Source of the DNA: Mesobaculum littorinae
Lineage (GTDB): Bacteria; Pseudomonadota; Alphaproteobacteria; Rhodobacterales; Rhodobacteraceae
DNA length: 64,000 nucleotides
Reading direction: 5' to 3'
NCBI RefSeq assembly: GCF_004011175.1
Contig: NZ_RQXX01000002.1
Coordinates: 744,001 to 808,000 of the forward strand
Part shown: positions 61,923 through 64,000 of the stretch, one piece after another
Layout of the letters: each line of letters begins with the position of its first letter
Numbering within the stretch: the stretch's first letter is position 1
Notes under the pieces: generated by a model
The model's database searches: none
Told to the model about the DNA's origin: nothing
Seen by the model: only the letters and a program-made list of their open reading frames with translations
Translations under genes and position numbers: made by a program

Positions 61923-62378
61923 ATGGGGCAGTGGTGGACAGGTGCAAGGCGCATGGCGCTGGTTGTCGCGCTTTCGGCGGCTGCCGCGTGCACGCCAGTG
62001 TTCCGCAATCACGGCTACGTGCCGACCGAGCAGGACCTGTCGCAGATCGAGGTCGGGCGCTCGACCCGCGAGACGGTCGCCGACACGGTGGGCCGGCCCG
62101 GATCGGTCGGCGTGCTGGATGCGGGCGGCTGGTACTACGTGCAAAGCCGCTTCCGGCACTATGGCTACCGCGCCCCGCAGGAGATCGACCGCGAAATCGT
62201 GGCGATTTCGTTCAACGACGCGGGCGTGGTCGAGAATGTCGAGCGCTTCGGGCTTGAGGATGGCCGCGTGGTGGCCCTGTCGCGTCGCGTGACCGACAGC
62301 AACATCAAGGGCATCACCTTCCTGCGTCAGCTCTTCGGCAACCTCGGGCGTATCTCGGCGGCGGACCTCGAGAACTGA
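61923..62378 (+). CDS. bamE: BamE-like outer-membrane assembly lipoprotein
   Basis: A 151-residue lipoprotein (lipobox AAAAC, Cys23) with the SmpA/OmlA domain: HGYVPTEQDLSQIEVGRSTRETV, DTVGRPGS, GGWYYVQSRF and IVAISFNDAGVVENVERF. BamE supports the BAM complex that inserts beta-barrel proteins. Divergent from yceD. Start 61923 has GAGGGG five bases upstream. Confidence 0.9.
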   Translation: MGQWWTGARRMALVVALSAAAACTPVFRNHGYVPTEQDLSQIEVGRSTRETVADTVGRPGSVGVLDAGGWYYVQSRFRHYGYRAPQEIDREIVAISFNDAGVVENVERFGLEDGRVVALSRRVTDSNIKGITFLRQLFGNLGRISAADLEN

Positions 62379-62650
62379 TCGCGGCAAGGACGCCGATCCC
62401 GCGGTAACGATTCCGATGTGAAACCGCCCTCCACGTCATGCGGGGGGAGGCGGGGCCCGGCTGCGGGCTACGGAATGGGCAGCCGGGGTCATCAAGTCGG
62501 GGGGGGGCGATCTGCGGTTCGCAGGCGCGGTCCAGTCACCGCCCGCGCCACAGGTGTAGGGAAGAGATCATTCGCCGCGCAGGCGGCGCGCGACCCCGTG
62601 GGGGGGCGGGCGGCACGGCGCTGCCACGCCGCCGCCCGGCCGTCCGGCGA

Positions 62651-63082
62651 TCAGGCCGCCGAGCCGTCGAGCCCGTCCTGGCCTTCGCCCTCGCTCTCCG
62701 ACTGGAAATCCAGCGCGACGCCGTTCAGGCAGTAGCGCAGGCCGGTGGGTTCGGGCCCGTCGGGAAAGACGTGGCCCAGGTGCGCGTCGCAGCGTTTGCA
62801 GTGCACCTCGGTGCGGCGCATGAACCAGCTGCGATCTTCGGTTTCGCCCACGAGGTCGGGGTTGGCCGGCTGCCAGAAGGATGGCCACCCCGTGCCGCTG
62901 TCGAACTTGTGCGCCGAATCGAACAGGGCCGCGCCGCAGCAGGTGCAGCGGAAAAGGCCCGGCTCCTTCGGGAAGTCATCATGGGTAAAGGCGCGTTCGG
63001 TGCCGTGCTTGCGCGTCACCTTGTAGGCGAGACTGGAGAGCTCGCTTTGCCATTCGGCGTCGGACTTGACGACCTTGTCCAT
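62651..63082 (-). CDS. msrB: Peptide-methionine (R)-S-oxide reductase
   Basis: Repairs oxidised methionine (R-sulfoxide). The 143-residue MsrB has zinc ligands Cys46/Cys49 and Cys95/Cys98 and the catalytic Cys118 in RYCLNGVAL. The position that holds the resolving cysteine in many MsrBs (GCGWPSF) is Thr65 (GTGWPSF), so recycling probably uses another cysteine or thioredoxin directly. Start 63082 follows AAGGAGG. Monocistronic. Confidence 0.94.
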   Translation of the reverse strand: MDKVVKSDAEWQSELSSLAYKVTRKHGTERAFTHDDFPKEPGLFRCTCCGAALFDSAHKFDSGTGWPSFWQPANPDLVGETEDRSWFMRRTEVHCKRCDAHLGHVFPDGPEPTGLRYCLNGVALDFQSESEGEGQDGLDGSAA

Positions 63083-63194
63083 ATCGGGGCCTCCTTGCGG
63101 GGTAGTTGTTGCGGGGCGCGCTGATGCGAATTCCATCCCTATCTAGGCGCTCGGACCGCAACGCCAAGCCCGCCGCCGGCGCGCGCGGCCGCCG

Positions 63195-64000
63195 ATGCCC
63201 GGCCTGAGCCGCGGCCGCTACGTCGCCCGGCAGGTCCGCGGCGCCCTGGTCCCGGCGTGGCCCGCTGTGGGCGCGGGGGACGCGGGGGGCGGGCCCCGAA
63301 TGGCCGTTCTGGACACCGCCACCGCCGGCACTGCGGGCGGCGAGCCGATCCCCGGGGCAGACGCTGGCGCGGACAGGGGGGCAGAGCCTGAAGCAGGCCC
63401 GGTCCCCGACGACGTCGCAGTCACGGGGGCCGACATCGCCGCGGCCCAGCGGCTGCGTCATCTGGTCTTTGTCGAGCGTGGCGGCGCCGTGGCCCGGGAC
63501 GACGGGCGCGAGCGCGACGCCTTCGACGCGCGGTGCCTGCATGTCCTGATCGAGGACCGTGCCTCGGGCGCGCTGGTATGCTGTTTCCGCCTGCTGCCGC
63601 TGGCCCGTGGCGGGGAGATCGGGCGCAGCTACGCGGCGCAGTTCTACGACCTGTCGGGCCTTGCCGCCTTTGGCGGGCCGATGGTCGAGATGGGGCGCTT
63701 CTGCCTTCATCCCGACTGGCACGACCCCGATATCCTGCGCGTCGCCTGGGCCGAGGTGACGCGGATCGTCGATGCCATGGGGGTCGAGATGCTGTTCGGC
63801 TGCTCGTCGTTCCGGGGCACAGATGCCGCCGCCTATGCGGATGCGTTCGAGATGCTGCGCCGCCGGCACCTGGCGCCGGACCCCTGGCGACCCCGGGTCA
63901 AGGCACCGCAGATCATCCACTTTGCCCCCGGCGGGCGGCCCGCGCCCGACGGCCCCAAGCCCGACGGCCCCACGCCCGACCGCCCCGCGCCCGACCGCCA
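63195..64000 (+). CDS. L-ornithine N-acyltransferase (OlsB)-like protein, 3' truncated by window edge
   Basis: A GNAT-superfamily acyltransferase of the ornithine-lipid pathway by resemblance: MPGLSRGRYVARQV at the start, IAAAQRLRHLVFVERGG, HVLIEDRASGALVCCFRLLP, GRSYAAQFYDLS, VEMGRFCLHPDWHDPDILR and FGCSSFRGTDAAAYADAF. Between the GRY start and the GNAT core there is an unusually Gly/Ala/Pro-rich stretch (about residues 18-80). The C-terminus shows PDGPKPDGPTPDRPAPDR repeats and no stop before base 64000. An internal ATG at 63300 is an alternative start, but it would lose the conserved LSRGRY segment. Confidence 0.75.
   Translation, partial: MPGLSRGRYVARQVRGALVPAWPAVGAGDAGGGPRMAVLDTATAGTAGGEPIPGADAGADRGAEPEAGPVPDDVAVTGADIAAAQRLRHLVFVERGGAVARDDGRERDAFDARCLHVLIEDRASGALVCCFRLLPLARGGEIGRSYAAQFYDLSGLAAFGGPMVEMGRFCLHPDWHDPDILRVAWAEVTRIVDAMGVEMLFGCSSFRGTDAAAYADAFEMLRRRHLAPDPWRPRVKAPQIIHFAPGGRPAPDGPKPDGPTPDRPAPDR

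Overview
The window is strongly GC-rich, gene-dense DNA from an alphaproteobacterium, most likely the order Rhodobacterales (Roseobacter/Paracoccus relatives). The evidence is the cysG-DUF2849-sulfite reductase-cysH-DUF934 operon, a GTTC-N7-GTTC LexA box at uvrA, a two-domain dCTP deaminase, the housekeeping string yceD / bamE / rpmF-plsX-fabH-ihfA-merR-tRNA-Pro, and an OlsB-type acyltransferase. No replication origin, rRNA, CRISPR array or intact transposon was seen.

Layout. 1-10.1 kb is core: the end of an OmpA-domain protein, an XdhC/molybdopterin-binding pair, infC (read here as starting at ATC), ferredoxin-NADP reductase, and the minus-strand sulfur assimilation operon with a divergent Lrp-type regulator. 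10.2-25.95 kb looks like an integrated island. Its right edge is the 3' end of tRNA-Glu, next to a broken tyrosine recombinase; a partial copy of that tRNA 3' end lies at 10222. The island carries two catabolic modules. Module A (10.8-19.2 kb) is a nine-gene operon: branched-chain-type ABC importer, CYP199A-like P450, [2Fe-2S] ferredoxin, ferredoxin reductase and MarR repressor. It is preceded by a promoter with a pair of matching TTGA-N4-TCAA sites, and a divergent GFA-family protein stands beside it. I read it as uptake and O-demethylation of para-methoxybenzoate-like acids, with the GFA protein possibly handling the released formaldehyde. Module B (19.7-25.2 kb) has a LacI-type regulator, gluconokinase (apparently with a non-ATG start), a two-gene TRAP transporter (fused QM subunit) and gluconate 5-dehydrogenase, for gluconate/ketogluconate use.

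26-40.7 kb returns to core: MFS exporter, uvrA under an SOS box, small exported proteins, exonuclease III, a pqiA1-pqiA2-pqiB-pqiC lipid-transport operon whose PqiB is enlarged by four roughly 130-residue repeats, metG and an SDR. 40.7-46.5 kb encodes an unusual heme-copper oxidase: subunit I+III fused without the K-channel lysine, and subunit II without any CuA ligand cysteine, with a HemJ-like protein and a CtaG-like factor. 46.7-48.7 kb is an Lrp regulator divergent from a cysteine-desulfurase-like enzyme. 49.4-55.4 kb is a complete peptide-type ABC importer operon ending in a DUF1684 gene. 55.6-63 kb is housekeeping (dcd, tRNA-Pro, merR-like, ihfA, fabH, plsX, rpmF, yceD, bamE, msrB), and the window ends inside an olsB-like gene.

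Two intergenic regions hold degenerate arrays with a 14-bp period (26162-26217 and 48941-49050). All functional calls rest on reading the sequence and recalled family knowledge; no database search was run.
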